Shown piece after piece: positions 22,126-33,786 of a stretch of 64,000 bases of DNA. Source of the stretch: Sesamum alatum (Eukaryota > Streptophyta > Magnoliopsida > Lamiales > Pedaliaceae); assembly GCA_034509735.1 (NCBI GenBank), contig JACGWO010000005.1, positions 15,675,264-15,739,263 on the forward strand, read 5' to 3'. The notes beneath the pieces were generated by a model. That model saw nothing but the letters and a program-made list of their open reading frames with translations. It did not search any database and had not been told where the DNA came from. The translations under genes were made by a program, and so were the position numbers. The stretch's first letter is position 1, and each line of letters opens with the position of its first letter.

Positions 22126-24028
22126 TGTTAGAATAGGTGACCATGTCTAGACAATTTCAGGTGTTTGATAAAACATATATGAATGAAAAAGTGAAAAGTT
22201 CATATGGCAATACTTTGTTTATGTTCACTTATATCTGCTTTTACATATCTGTTCACTACGCAAACAAAGCCCACGGACTGAGAATCGATTTCGGGGATTG
22301 GGACTACGCTTGGAGGTAGGTCCATGAAATTAGTCTTACCGAATCAGTCCGGAAATCTCCAAGTCAAGGAATCCCGAAAATGGGTACCGGGATTCCCTTT
22401 GAGACTTGCACTAAGCATCTGCTGTCGTATTTCATCGACGGGTGACGAAGGTCGTCTAAGCAGTGTTAGTGGGTCAGCATGCTAGGAAGCAGCTGACTGA
22501 GGTGACTCGCGGGAACCGTCTTACGGAGGACCTTGAGTATGGTCTGCAAGGTATGACGTATTCCCGGTTCCAACGATACAGGTCAAGTCCTTTGACTTGA
22601 GGAACTGCTGAGTTTACCTGTGCATCAGGTCTATATCTTAGATATGGTGAGAGATTGCCAAAATACTCTTGAATAGTCATAAGCCATGTCTAGTGCAGCT
22701 CGGGTGTACAGGGTGGCAGTAGTTTCCAAGAAAGGATCTGTCTCCTGTCAAAAGGTATTGACAGTTGAGTCTCATGTATGCTCTGTGTCTTGTCCCTAAA
22801 ATCTGTGGCCACAGTAACTGAACAGAAGTGAAGGTTTTCCTTGCGGCGTTTAGTAAGGACAGACCGACACTTAGGTCCAAAATGGTTACCTGCATTTTCC
22901 GTGCCCTAGACTCTAAGTGATGAGATCGAAGACAGAAGGACAAGTGTACTGTTAGGGGCCTAAATGTTCATCCCCGATTATTTCACCTAGTCTCTAGTGC
23001 CATGGACCGTTGCTAGATGGCCACCCATGGTAACGGGCGGATTCTAGGAATCCGACCAAGTCTAGCTGAAAGGTGAACCTAAAGAGTCACACACTATCCA
23101 CACACACTTAAGTATTTAATTTGGAATTAAATATCGGAGTAAAGGAATGATTAAATTAGATTTAATCGGATCCTATATTTTTCTTGGAGAAATTAATTCC
23201 TTCTATTTGATAAAGGGAATTAAATTAATAAATTGAATTTATTAAGGGAATTGATTTAATGGGCCTAGAATAAATATTAATATTTATTTATTATATTTAT
23301 TAGGCCTTTTGGAATATTTAATGGAATTTAAATATTCCATTAAATTAAAATCAACGGTTGAGATGGAAAGGGGAGATGGAAGGCTAGGATTGGTTTGACT
23401 AGGTCAAACACTAGTTTGACTAGGACTTTGACTAGGTCAAAATCCTTGTCAAATTAGAGTTCTTAGAGTTGGAGTTGAAATTCCAACACACACACACAAC
23501 ACACAATTTCGACCCCCCCTCTCCCATCTCTCTCATCCGCCCTCTCTCTCCACTCTCTCCAAGAAATTATTTTCTAGTTCTCTTGTTCTTGGAACATTAG
23601 AACTTAGATGAATTAATACCGTTAATTGATAACGTGTCGTTGATTCATCCACTCCAAAATATACACTTGTTCGTTGCTAGCACGACGTACAAGATATGTG
23701 GGTGGATCGTGTGTCACGATTTGGAGGGTCTCAAGAACGAGATCTCGGTGCAAAACGGGGAACAACGCGTGTAGCCATTGAAGACGAAAACGACAACGGG
23801 TAGGTCTCGTTTAATATTTTCGTCCTCTTTAATTTTCTACCCTATGGCCTCCATGATCTTTTATATGTTCTTTAATCATGAGATACACCGAACACCCGGG
23901 AATCTCAAGGGTACACCCCTTGAGCGGGTTCTTTAATTCATTAAAGCATGCTTTAATTTTTTGTATTTTATTTTACATCGCGCTTCCGCATTCGCGCAAT
24001 TTCCCGGGACGATCCACGATTTCTTTCA
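22126..24028 (+). repeat. Solo LTR S1 (family X) in T4 integrase
   Basis: 1,903 bp, TGTTAGAATAGG...CTTTCA in + orientation, opposite to T4. A perfect 5-bp duplication AACAT flanks it (22121-22125 and 24029-24033); removing the LTR and one copy restores the pol sequence. W-box cores remain at about 23395-23455, but the segment holding TATATAA in other family X LTRs is deleted (after GGAGTTGAAATTCCAACAC near 23470). Confidence 0.96.
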
Positions 24029-24033
24029 AACAT

Positions 24034-24908
24034 AACCATACCGTGAGTGATCATCGGTAAAGGTTATGAAGTATGAGTACCCACCTCTAGCCTGAATATT
24101 TAGTGGACCAGAGATATCTGTATGGATCAAATCCAACAGACCACTGGCTAGCGTACTTTGTCCAATAAAGGGTTTCTTGATTATCTTTCCCTTCAGACAG
24201 GATTCGCAGGCGGTAGGTTGTCCAAATCGTCTATTTCTAGACTTTTTGAGTCCACCAACCTTCTTATCCTATCTTTAGAAATATGACCTAACCTCGCATG
24301 TCATATTTGTGTGTTATTATGATCGTCACGTTTTCGTTTGTGTTCTGCAGTCATAATCCAATTAGACTATTGAAGTATGTACAGACCGTTGACCAATGTA
24401 CCTAGCAGATGAGAAATACCATCTTTGATAATAAAAAACATGTTTTTATTGATGGTAAATTCATATCCCTCCTTACAAGGACCGGGATGGAAATAATATT
24501 TTTAATCATGCTAGGTACATAGAAACAGTCGTTCAGTACAATCCTAACATGACTACTAATGGCTAACTCTAGTGATCCTACGGCCTCTGTAGCAACGACC
24601 TTGCCATCGCCTAGCCTCAGGATCATCTCATCCTTGGTTAGCCTTCTGCTTCTTTGCAGTGCCTGCAAATCATTGCAGATGTGAGCACCACACCCGGTAT
24701 CCAATACCCATGAAGCAGAATTAGTAATCATATTTACTTCAATCACAAACATACCTGGGTTGGAGAGGAGTTGAGGGCACTCCCTCTTCCAATGCCCTTT
24801 CCCTTGGCAATGCATGCAGACATCATTTGCCTTGGACCGCTGAGAACCACGGGCCTTCCCTTTCCCTTTGCTCGGTCCAACCGGAGCAACAGGGACGCCC
24901 GGAGCGCG
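24034..24908 (-). pseudogene. pol: T4 integrase N-terminus, protease, zinc knuckle
   Basis: From right to left: zinc knuckle CMHCQGKGHWKREC, protease SWVLDTGCGAHICND, then GAG-pre-integrase and LPTAC-like zinc residues with a frameshift after IPVL (about 24470). The open frame 24402-25106 starts inside solo LTR S2 and runs into gag, so its first about 65 residues are LTR-derived and mean nothing for the protein. The gag frame is cut at 24908 by S2. Confidence 0.87.
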
Positions 24909-27900
24909 TGAAGGACAAGCGGATCCGCCCGGGAGCGCGAGCGGAAGCGAGAAAGGCGAGAAATTGCGTAAATTTAAATCAAATTCAAAATACGCGAATC
25001 CCAAGGGGTGTACCCTTGGGTGCTCAACCGGGCGTTCGATGTAGGATGTGTAAATATTAAAACATATATTTAAACACATAGGGCATAGATATACAAATAA
25101 AATCAATCAAAGCGTAATAAACCGTTACCTTTGATTGTTTAGCGTATCCTCCCAGCTACTAGCGTTGTTCCTTCTCCGGAATGCTCATGAAATCTAAACG
25201 TATGGATTCTCTAAAGGTGATCCACACCACACCGGAAGAAACACACGTTCTTCTTGCTAGAAAAGAACGGGCTTAGGAAGGAATCGGTTTAAGAGAAGAA
25301 CACTATGAATTAGTGTTCTCTTAAACTTACTTTGTTCTTCTTCTTGATTCAAAATCAAGTGAAGAACACAAGTGTAAGAGAGGGAGGGAGCACAAAATTT
25401 TGAGAGAGAGGAGAGGATTTTTGTCTTCTCTTTTTCCTAGAAAAGATGAATAATGAATCACTTATGCTTGGTGTTGTATATTCTAATATATATACATAAT
25501 TAATGTGATTATTGGAATGTGTCTAGGTTCATCCAAGGATGTCTAGATTCATTCCAATCAATCACCATCAATTCTTCAATCAAGCCTACCAAAATTTATG
25601 GTATGATCAAATCATACCAAAAGGGAAGAGCTTGATTGGAGTTGATTTTGAAAGATTATGTGGATCGTCCCGGGAAAAGCGCGAATGCGGAAGCGCGGTA
25701 TAATTAAAAAAATAAATGCGGAATTTAAACATGCTTTTAAATTAAAACACGTTTCAAAGGGTGTGCCTTTGAAATTTCCCGGGCGTTCGGTGTATCTCAT
25801 GAACGAATAACATAAAATAAATCATGGAGGCCATAGGGTTGGAAAATAAAAGAGGACGAAAAACATAAACGAGACCTACCCGTTGTCGTTTTCGTCTTCA
25901 ACGGCTACACGCGTTGTTCCCCGTTTTGCACCAAGATCTCGTCTTGAGACCCTCCAAATCGTGACAACACGATCCACCCACGTATCTTGCACGTCGTGCT
26001 AGCAACGAACAAGTTTATGTTTTTGGAGTGGATGAATCAATAACACATTATGGATTAATGGTATTGATTCATCAAGTTCTTAATGTTCCAAGAACAAAAA
26101 GAACCAAGAAAATATTTCTTGGAGAGGGAGAGAGAATCGGACGAGAGAGAGGGAGAGAGAATCCGTGTGTGTGTGTAGTAGTGTGTGTGTTGGAGATTCA
26201 TCATCTTGTAAATTGTAGGATGCTAGGGGTTTATATAGAAGAGGAGTTTTAATCCTCTTTAAAACTCCTCTTTTAAGAACTCTAATTTGACTAGGATTTT
26301 GACCTAGTCAAAGTCCTAGTCAAACTAGTGTTTTGACCTAGTCAAAACGATCCTAGCCATCCATTTCTCCCATTAATCTCAACCGTTGATTTGATTTAAT
26401 TTAATTTAATGGAAATATTTAAAACCTATTTAAATATTTCCAAGAGGCTAAAATAAATATAAATATTATTTAAGCCCATTAAATAAATCCTTTTGATAAA
26501 TCCAATTTATCAATTTAATTCCTTCTATCAAATAGAAAGAATTATTTCTCCAAGAAAAATAAAGGTCCCGATTAAATCTAATTTAATCATTCATTCACTC
26601 CAATATTTAATTCCAAATTAAATATTTAATTGTGTGTGGATAGTGTGTGACTCTTTAGGTTCACCATTCAGCTAGACTTGGTCGGATTCCTAGAATCCGT
26701 CCGTTACCATGGGTGGCCATCTAGCAACGGTCCATGGCACTAGAGACTAGGTGAAATATTCAGGGATGAAACATTTAGGCTCTAACAGTACGCTTGTCCT
26801 TCTGTCTTCGGTCTCATCACTTAGTGTCTAGGGCACGGAAAATGCAGGTACCCATTTTGGACCTAAGTGTCGGTCTGTCCTCACTAAACGCCGCAAGGGA
26901 ATCCTTCCCTTCTGTTCAGTCACTGTGGCCAAGTTTTAGGGACAAGACCTAGAGTATACATGAGACTCAACTGTCAAAGCCTATTGACAGGAGACAGATC
27001 CTTTCTTGGAAACTACTGTCACTTTGCACACCAGGACTGCACTAGACATGGCTTATGACTACCAAAGAGAATTCTGGCAATCTCTCACCATATCTAAGAT
27101 ACAGCCCTGATGTACAGGTAAACTCAGCAATTCCTCAAGTCAAAGGACTTGACCTGTACCGTTGGAACCGGGAATACTCGTCATACCTTGCAGACCATAC
27201 TCAAGGTCCTCCGTAAGACGGTTCCCGCGAGTCACCTCAGTCAGCTGCGTCCTCGCATGCTAACCCACTAACACTGCTTAGACGATCCTCGTCACCCGTC
27301 GATGAAACACGACAGCAGATGCTTAGTGCAAGTCTCAAATGGAATCCCGGTACCCATTTTCGGGATTCCTTGACTTGGAGATTTCCGGACTGATTCGGGA
27401 AGACTGATTCCATGGACCTACCTCCAAGCGTAGTCCCAGTCCCCGAAATTGATTCTCAGTCCGTGGGCTTTGTTTGCGTAGTGAACAGATATGGATAAAT
27501 AGGTGCAAGTGAACACAAACAAAGTAATGCCAAATGAAAATTCACTTCTTTATTCATTAATGATTTATCAAAACACTTATAATTGTCTAGACATAGGTTA
27601 CATATACCCGCCAAAATTGGCTTACATGGTCACCTATTCTAACAGATTTGTCTCTTTCCAAAAGAGACAAGTCAACATACCACCTAGCATGCAACATGGA
27701 TGATTTTGCTTCCTCCAAGGGAGCATGTCGGCCATGTTTAATTAAGGAAAGAAGTCCAACTTCTTCCCATTCCAAATTAGGAATTATTTCTCCTCTTGGG
27801 TATAATTTAACGGACCGGGTTTTATCGTAATCCAATTACGACGAACCCAATATTAAATCCAATTTAATGTCCACTTAAATTATTCCCGTTGATCTTTTAA

Positions 27901-29127
27901 TCCAATTAAAAGATCCAACGTCTCAACATCTCAACTTTTCATATTTAATCGAAAATCCAATTTACCGATTAAATGAAAGCCCGATACAATATCGGCCCGT
28001 CCATCCAATGGACTTTCCCTTAAGTAATCCAATTACTTATTTTATCCTTCGAGATTGACTCCAAGTCGATCTCTCAACCTCCTCGGTGATTTGTGTGTGA
28101 CCCTTTAGGTTCACCCTCAGCTAGACTTGGGCCCGTGTCCCACAAGCGCCCGTTACCATGGGTGGCCGTCTAGCAACGGTCCATGGCACTAGAGACTAGG
28201 TGAATTGGCGTGAACATTTTGGCGCCGATTCCGTACGGGTACGATCCTTCCGTCTACCGTCTCCCGACCTTAGTCTAGGGTATGGAATTGGGCATCGGTT
28301 CCCATCCTTGACTAGGCATCTACTCGAGACCACGTATGTTTCATTGCATCGACACAGGAAACCATTCCCTGTTCGACCAACCACTGTGGCCACAGCTTCA
28401 AACAGCATGTACGTGTCTCCGAGTGCATAGGAGATACCTCTGTCACATACTGACAGGGGACGGATCCTCTTCTTGGAATCTACCGTCCTCGCTACACATT
28501 CCGACTGCACTGGACAAGGCTTATGATAATCATCTTACAGAATGATTACCTCTCGCCAGATCCAAGATACAGCCGTCCTGTGCACGCGACTGCCATTATC
28601 CCTCAAGTCTGAGGATTACTCCCGTACTATCGAAACCGGGGAAAACCAATCATACCGACCAAGCCTCCAAGGCTTCCATATGATGATCCCCGCGAGTCAG
28701 TCCAGTCGGCTCGACCCCAGTCGACCAACCCATCAAGATCGTGTAGGCGTCCCACGCCTGTCGCCGATGAAACACAACACTCATCCAATGAACACGACTC
28801 TTGACGCAAGTCTCAATAGGACTCTCGATGCCCTGTCTCGAGGTCCTCGACTTGGAACGTTTCAGACCCAACTCTTAATCAGTTGGTTTCATGACCACCA
28901 TCCAATGCGTGGCCCAAATGCATGAGTTGTTATCCATGGTCTGTGGGCTTTGTTGCGATATAAGTTAAACACCGTTTTAACAAATGTAAGATGAGCGCAA
29001 CAAAGAAGGTACCATTGGTGACGAATACTCATCTTATTCATCACATAATAATATTACATTCACATCAAGTTGTCGGATGGGTTACAAATTGCCAAACCTA
29101 TTGGCTTTCTGGTCACCTATTCCAACA
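24909..29127 (-). repeat. Solo LTR S2 (family Y) in T4 gag, itself interrupted
   Basis: TGAAGGACAAGC at 24909 to CCAACA at 29127. Target duplication GCGCG at 24904-24908 and 29128-29132. Removing S3 and its extra duplication leaves about 2.2 kb, the family Y LTR length. Near its start it is very close to the 5' LTR of T3 (GAAAGGCGAGAAA). The hairpin right arm at about 28145 is changed (AGCGCCC). Confidence 0.95.
25649..27644 (-). repeat. Solo LTR S3 (family X) inside S2
   Basis: 1,996 bp, TGAAAGATTATG...CTAACA in + orientation. Perfect duplication GATTT at 25644-25648 and 27645-27649. TATA (as TTATATA near 26230) and six W-box cores (about 26288-26346) are kept, as is the hairpin CGGATTC-CTA-GAATCCG near 26685-26701. 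Confidence 0.96.
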
Positions 29128-29132
29128 GCGCG

Positions 29133-29839
29133 AGCAGGGGCCGCAACCGTCTTCCCTTTGCCCTTCTTCCTCTTCCATCGTCCGGCCCTCTTGCCATTCG
29201 CCTTGGAGGTCGAAGCCTCTCCTATCAATACCGCCGGCTCCAACTTGTGGGTCGTTGCCTCGTATTGGAACAGCATGTTGATCAACTCATGAATAGACTT
29301 CTCAAGTCCGTTCATGTTGTAGTTTACAACAAACGGGTCATAGGATGGAGGAAGCAACTGGAGGATCACGTCAATGTACGTGTCATTGTTAAGCCCTGCT
29401 TAAGGTCCTCGATTTTCTCCACTAGGGAGAGCATCTTGACCCCATGACTTTGTACAGACGCTCCTTCAGCAAGCTTGGTGCCAAACAATGCTTTTGTGGC
29501 GGCATATCTAATATGCTTATCCGGAACCGCATAAACCTCGTTCATGTGGAGCATTATGGCGGAGACATTGTCCAGCCTCTGATACTGGTTCTGGATGTCG
29601 TTAGACATCGAAGCCAGTATGATATTGCGTACTTTCCGATTGCCCTCATGCCATTTCTCGAACGTCAAACGTTCTTCATGCGTGGACCCCTCCGGTAAGT
29701 CGCTCAGTGGCGGCTCGTCCAAGACGTAGCCTTGGTTCTCGAAACCGAGGACAATCCTCAGGTTTCTCAGCCAGTCCGAGTAGTTCGTTCCGTTGAGTTT
29801 ATTAGTCTCGAGAATCGTGAGTAATGGGTTCTTAGACAT
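29133..29839 (-). pseudogene. gag: T4 gag, N-terminal part
   Basis: ATG at 29839 opens MSKNPLLTILETNKLNG. The frame runs to about 29400 where a base is lost (GLTMTRTLT instead of GLNNDTYID), then continues in another frame (ILQLLPPSYDPFVVNYN ... GRWKRKKGKGK) to the S2 insertion at 29133. With 24402-24908 this gives the whole Gag, so the gene was complete before S2 and the frameshift. Confidence 0.9.
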
Positions 29840-31572
29840 ATCTACATTAATAAAAATGTAAAGCAAAAATTAGCAGATGATGGTAATATTATTGTTCAAG
29901 TTGAAGACTTGGTCTTTTAGTCTTTAACCCTCCCACTATTTATACGAAAGTCCGCCACTCTCAAGCGGAGTTTCGGGAAACCATTTCCTAGTGGGCTTGG
30001 AATCCACAAGCGTAATCTCCATGCCCCGCTTTTATGATTCACATGAAGAAAACCTCGTGGGTGATATCCAATATCATTCTTATCCAATGAGATTCCCAAG
30101 ATATTTTGCCTCACCTATTCGCATGGTTCCGAGGACTCCAAGCGAACCATGTTACTCAGTGTTAGGCCCGACCCATCAACCAAATCATGCCTCAAACTGT
30201 CGCCCCCCACGACTCGTGAGACAGGGAAACAGCGAGCGCAGTCTTTTTGTTCACAACAATGGTGCAGCTTTTCCCTAGTCCAAGTGTGCCACGACTCGTG
30301 AGACCACACTTGGGTAGTGGTAGCTTCCTCACCACATTGCTGTGGATAGAAGGCTCGAACAGATCAAAATACCATTTTGATCCAAGTCCGTTCTGGGTCA
30401 AATATTTAATTTGGTCCAACCAAATGAGAGTTTAAGTGTGACCGAGACCTCATCACATTATGGTGTTTTAGCATGCATAAATATCTAATATATAAAGAGA
30501 TAAATTAATACGCCGCATGCATAAAACATAGCATACCCCTGTTAGGATGATCACAAGCCCAACCTATGCGACCCACTGAGCCCGCAGTGAGTCTATGGTC
30601 TCTCTAGGGTGGTCCTAAATTATTACAATGATAATATACCCATTGTCATTCCAATGGGCCTTGAAGTGCTTCTTGTTTCACGCCTTGATGCTCCTCCTTG
30701 GGGTCTCCGACTCCAATTGCTTGTTAAAATTGAAACCTCACCAATCCAATCTACTCTCATTACAACTGAAAGTAATACATCGGTAATAAAGAAGACAAGC
30801 CTTAACATCATGAGGCTGAAAATACGGGAGATAATAGTCCCAAAAACAAGAGGCACGCAGGCCCCACCCAACAGAAAAAAAAAAGATCATACATTCATCC
30901 ATACATAAGGTCTAGGGCTCATGTGATCATCCCATGTTGATTCCATCAACTCACATATACAATTATTCCAAATAATCATGCATAAATAACCAATGGATAT
31001 TCCAAATACCCAAGTGATGTCCAACATCACAAAAGCATAAACATATAAATAATATGCAAAATTCAAATTTTAAATATAATGGACATTTTAAACAATGCAT
31101 CCAATGCATGTATTAATCCCAAATTAATTAAGCAAATTTAATTCAAGGAATAATTCAATTATTCCAAAATCAAAAATGCGAAATTAACATATTTTTCAGA
31201 ATATTGTGCAGAATACAGAAAATCAAATTTTCCGAAAAAAAATCGAGAAATAGCACAAAACGGCCCAGCCGTTGTGCCGGCCGGCCACCCGCACGCACAG
31301 GCACCGGCCTGCGCGCGGCCGCTGCCGTTCGAACCAATTTTTATTTCTTTTTGTTTTTCAATACTGTTTCAGCACAATAACAGTAACATTTTTCTGAAAA
31401 TAAGCATGCAATTTTTAGATCCAATCTAACAAAATTAAGCATGCCAAAAGTCCATTAAATCCAAAACAATTGAATCATCATATTATTCATATATTTATAG
31501 AATCTAACATGCCAATAAAGCCATTAAAAGCAAGTAGATCATGACAAACACATAGATCTATGCCCCTTACAT
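29840..31572 (-). other. T4 leader
   Basis: 1.7 kb without conserved frame. Palindromes CACGACTCGTG at 30208-30218 and 30290-30300, hairpin core near 30573-30590, short GC block 31260-31335, AT-rich elsewhere. Confidence 0.8.
31260..31335. repeat. GC block in T4 leader (shortest)
   Basis: About 76 bp from CGGCCCAGCCGTTGTGCCGG to GCTGCCGTTCG. It keeps only the outer borders of the block seen in T1, T5 and T9 plus one GCGCGGCC stretch. Confidence 0.75.
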
Positions 31573-31592
31573 CGAACCGGGCTCTGATACCA
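31573..31592 (-). other. Primer-binding site of T4
   Basis: Minus strand TGGTATCAGAGCCCGGTTCG, identical to T1; two bases separate it from the LTR. Confidence 0.92.
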
Positions 31593-31594
31593 TT

Positions 31595-33786
31595 TGAAGG
31601 ACAAGCAGATCCGCCCGGGAGCACGAGCGGAAGCGAGAAAGCGAGAAAAGTGCGTAAATTTAAATAAACTAATCCCAAGGGGTGTACCCTTGGGTGCTCA
31701 ACCGGGCGTTCGATGTAGAATGTGTAAATATTGGAAACATATATTTAAACACATATGGCATAGATATATACAATAAAAGCGTAAGGAGACTTTTACCTTC
31801 GATTGTTTAGTGTATGCTCCTGGCTACTTGCATTGTTCCTTCTCCGAAATGCTCACGAAATCCAAACGTATGGATTCTCCAAAGGTGATCCACACCACAC
31901 CGGAAGAAACACACGTTATTCTTGCTAGAAAAGAAAGGGTTTAAGAAGGAATCTATTTAAGAGAAGAACACTATCAATTAGTGCTCTCTTAAACTTACTT
32001 TGTTCTTCTTCTTGATTCAAAATCAAGTGAAGAACACAAGTGTAAGAGAGGGAGAAAGCACGAAAATTGAGAGAGATGAGAGGATTTTTTTTTGTCTTCT
32101 CTTTTTCCTAGAAAAAGATGAATAATGAATCACTTATGCTTGGTGTTGTATATTCTAATATATATACATAATTAATGTGATTATTGGAATGTGTCTAGGT
32201 TCATCCAAGGATGTCTAAATTCATTCCAATCAATCACCATCAATTCTTCAATCAAGCCTGCCCAAATTTATGGTATGATCAAATCATACAAAAAGGGAAG
32301 AGCTTGATTGGAGTTGATTTGTCTCTTTCCAAAAGAGATAAGTCAACATACCACCTAGCATGAAACATGGCTGATTTTGCTTCCTCCAAGGAGCATGTCG
32401 GCCATGTTTAAATAAGGGAAGAAGTCCAACTTCTTCCTATTCCAAAACAGGAATTATTTCTCCTCTCGAGTAAATTTTATGGATCGGGTTTTATCGTAAT
32501 CCAATTATGACGAACCCAACATTAAATCCAATTTAATGTCCATTTAAATTATTCTCGTTGATCTTATAATCCAATTAAAAGATCCAACGTCTCAACGTCT
32601 CAACTTTCCATATTTAATCGAAAATCCAATTTACCGATTAAACATCGGCCCGTCCATCCAATGGACTTTCCCTTAAGTAATCCAATTATTTATTTATCCT
32701 TCGAGATTGACTCCAAGTCGATCTCTCAACCTCCTCGGTGATTTGTGTGTGACCCTTTAGGTTCACCCTCAGCTAGACTTGGGCCCGTGTCCTACAAGGG
32801 CCCATTACCATGGGTCGCCGTCTAGAAACGGTCCATGGCACTAGAGACTAGGTGAATTGACGTGAACGTTTAGGCGCCGATTCTGTACGGGTACGATCCT
32901 TCCGTCTATCGTCTCCCGGCCTTAGTCTAGGGTATGGAATTTGGGCGTCGGTTCCCATCCTCGAGTAGGCATGTATGCTTAATACTCGAGACCACATATG
33001 CTTCATTGCATGGACACAGGAAACCATTCCCTATTCGACCAACCACTGTGGCCACAGCTTCAAACACCATGAACTTGTCTCCGGGTGCATAGGAGATACC
33101 TCTGTCACATACTGACAGGGGACGGATCCTCTTCTTGGAATCCACCGTCCTCGCTACACATTCCGACTGCACTGGACAAGGCTTATGATAATCATCTTAC
33201 AGAATGATTACCTCTTGCCAGATCCAAGATACAGCCATCCTGTGCACGCGACTGCCATGATCCCTCAAGTCTGAGGATTACTCCGTACTCTCGGAACCGG
33301 GGAAAATCAATCATACCGACCAAGCCTCCAAGGCTTCCATATGATGATCCCACGAGTCAGTCCAGTCGGCTCGACCCAGTCGACCAACCCATCAAGATCG
33401 TGTAGGCGTCCCACGCCTGTCGCCGATGAAACACGGCACTCATCCAATGAACACGACTCTTGATGCAAGTCTCAATAGGACTCTTGATGCCCTGTCTCGA
33501 GGTCCTCGACTTGGAACGTTTCAGACCAACTCTTAATCAGTTGGTTTCATGACCACCATCCAATGCGTGGCCCAACTGCATGAGTTGTTATCCATGGTCT
33601 GTGGGCTTTGTTGCGATAATAAGTTAAACACCGGTTTAACAAATGTAAGATGAGCGCAACAAAGAAGGTACCATTGGTGACGAACACTCATCTTATTCAT
33701 CACATAATAATATTACATTTACATCAAGTTGTCAGATAGGTTACAAATCGCCAAACCTATTGGCTTTCTGGACACCTATTCTAACA
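31595..33786 (-). repeat. 5' LTR of T4 (family Y)
   Basis: 2,192-bp LTR, TGAAGGACAAGC to TATTCTAACA. TATA-rich region near 32158-32168; family Y hairpin near 32783-32806 complete in its GGGCCC arms. The right end abuts T5 sequence TCTACATGC. Confidence 0.92.

Larger units (their letters stand above)
17569..33786 (-). mobile_element. T4: family Y element with nested solo LTRs
   Basis: 3' LTR 17569-19780, PPT, pol 19800-22125 and 24034-24908, gag 29133-29839, leader, PBS 31573-31592, 5' LTR 31595-33786. Without the inserts the internal region is about 5.7 kb. LTR ends are exact on both sides but the flanks differ (AAAAC left, TCTAC right), and left flank is T2 while right flank is T5, so it is probably a product of recombination between two family Y elements. 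The two LTRs share private features (GTAGAATGTG, GCGAGAAAAGTGCG) but differ at many sites; older than T1. Confidence 0.88.

Noticed and set aside
24402..25106. 234-codon open frame as a novel fusion gene
   Set aside because: It starts inside solo LTR S2 and runs by chance into T4 gag-protease; the junction is the S2 insertion point with its GCGCG duplication.
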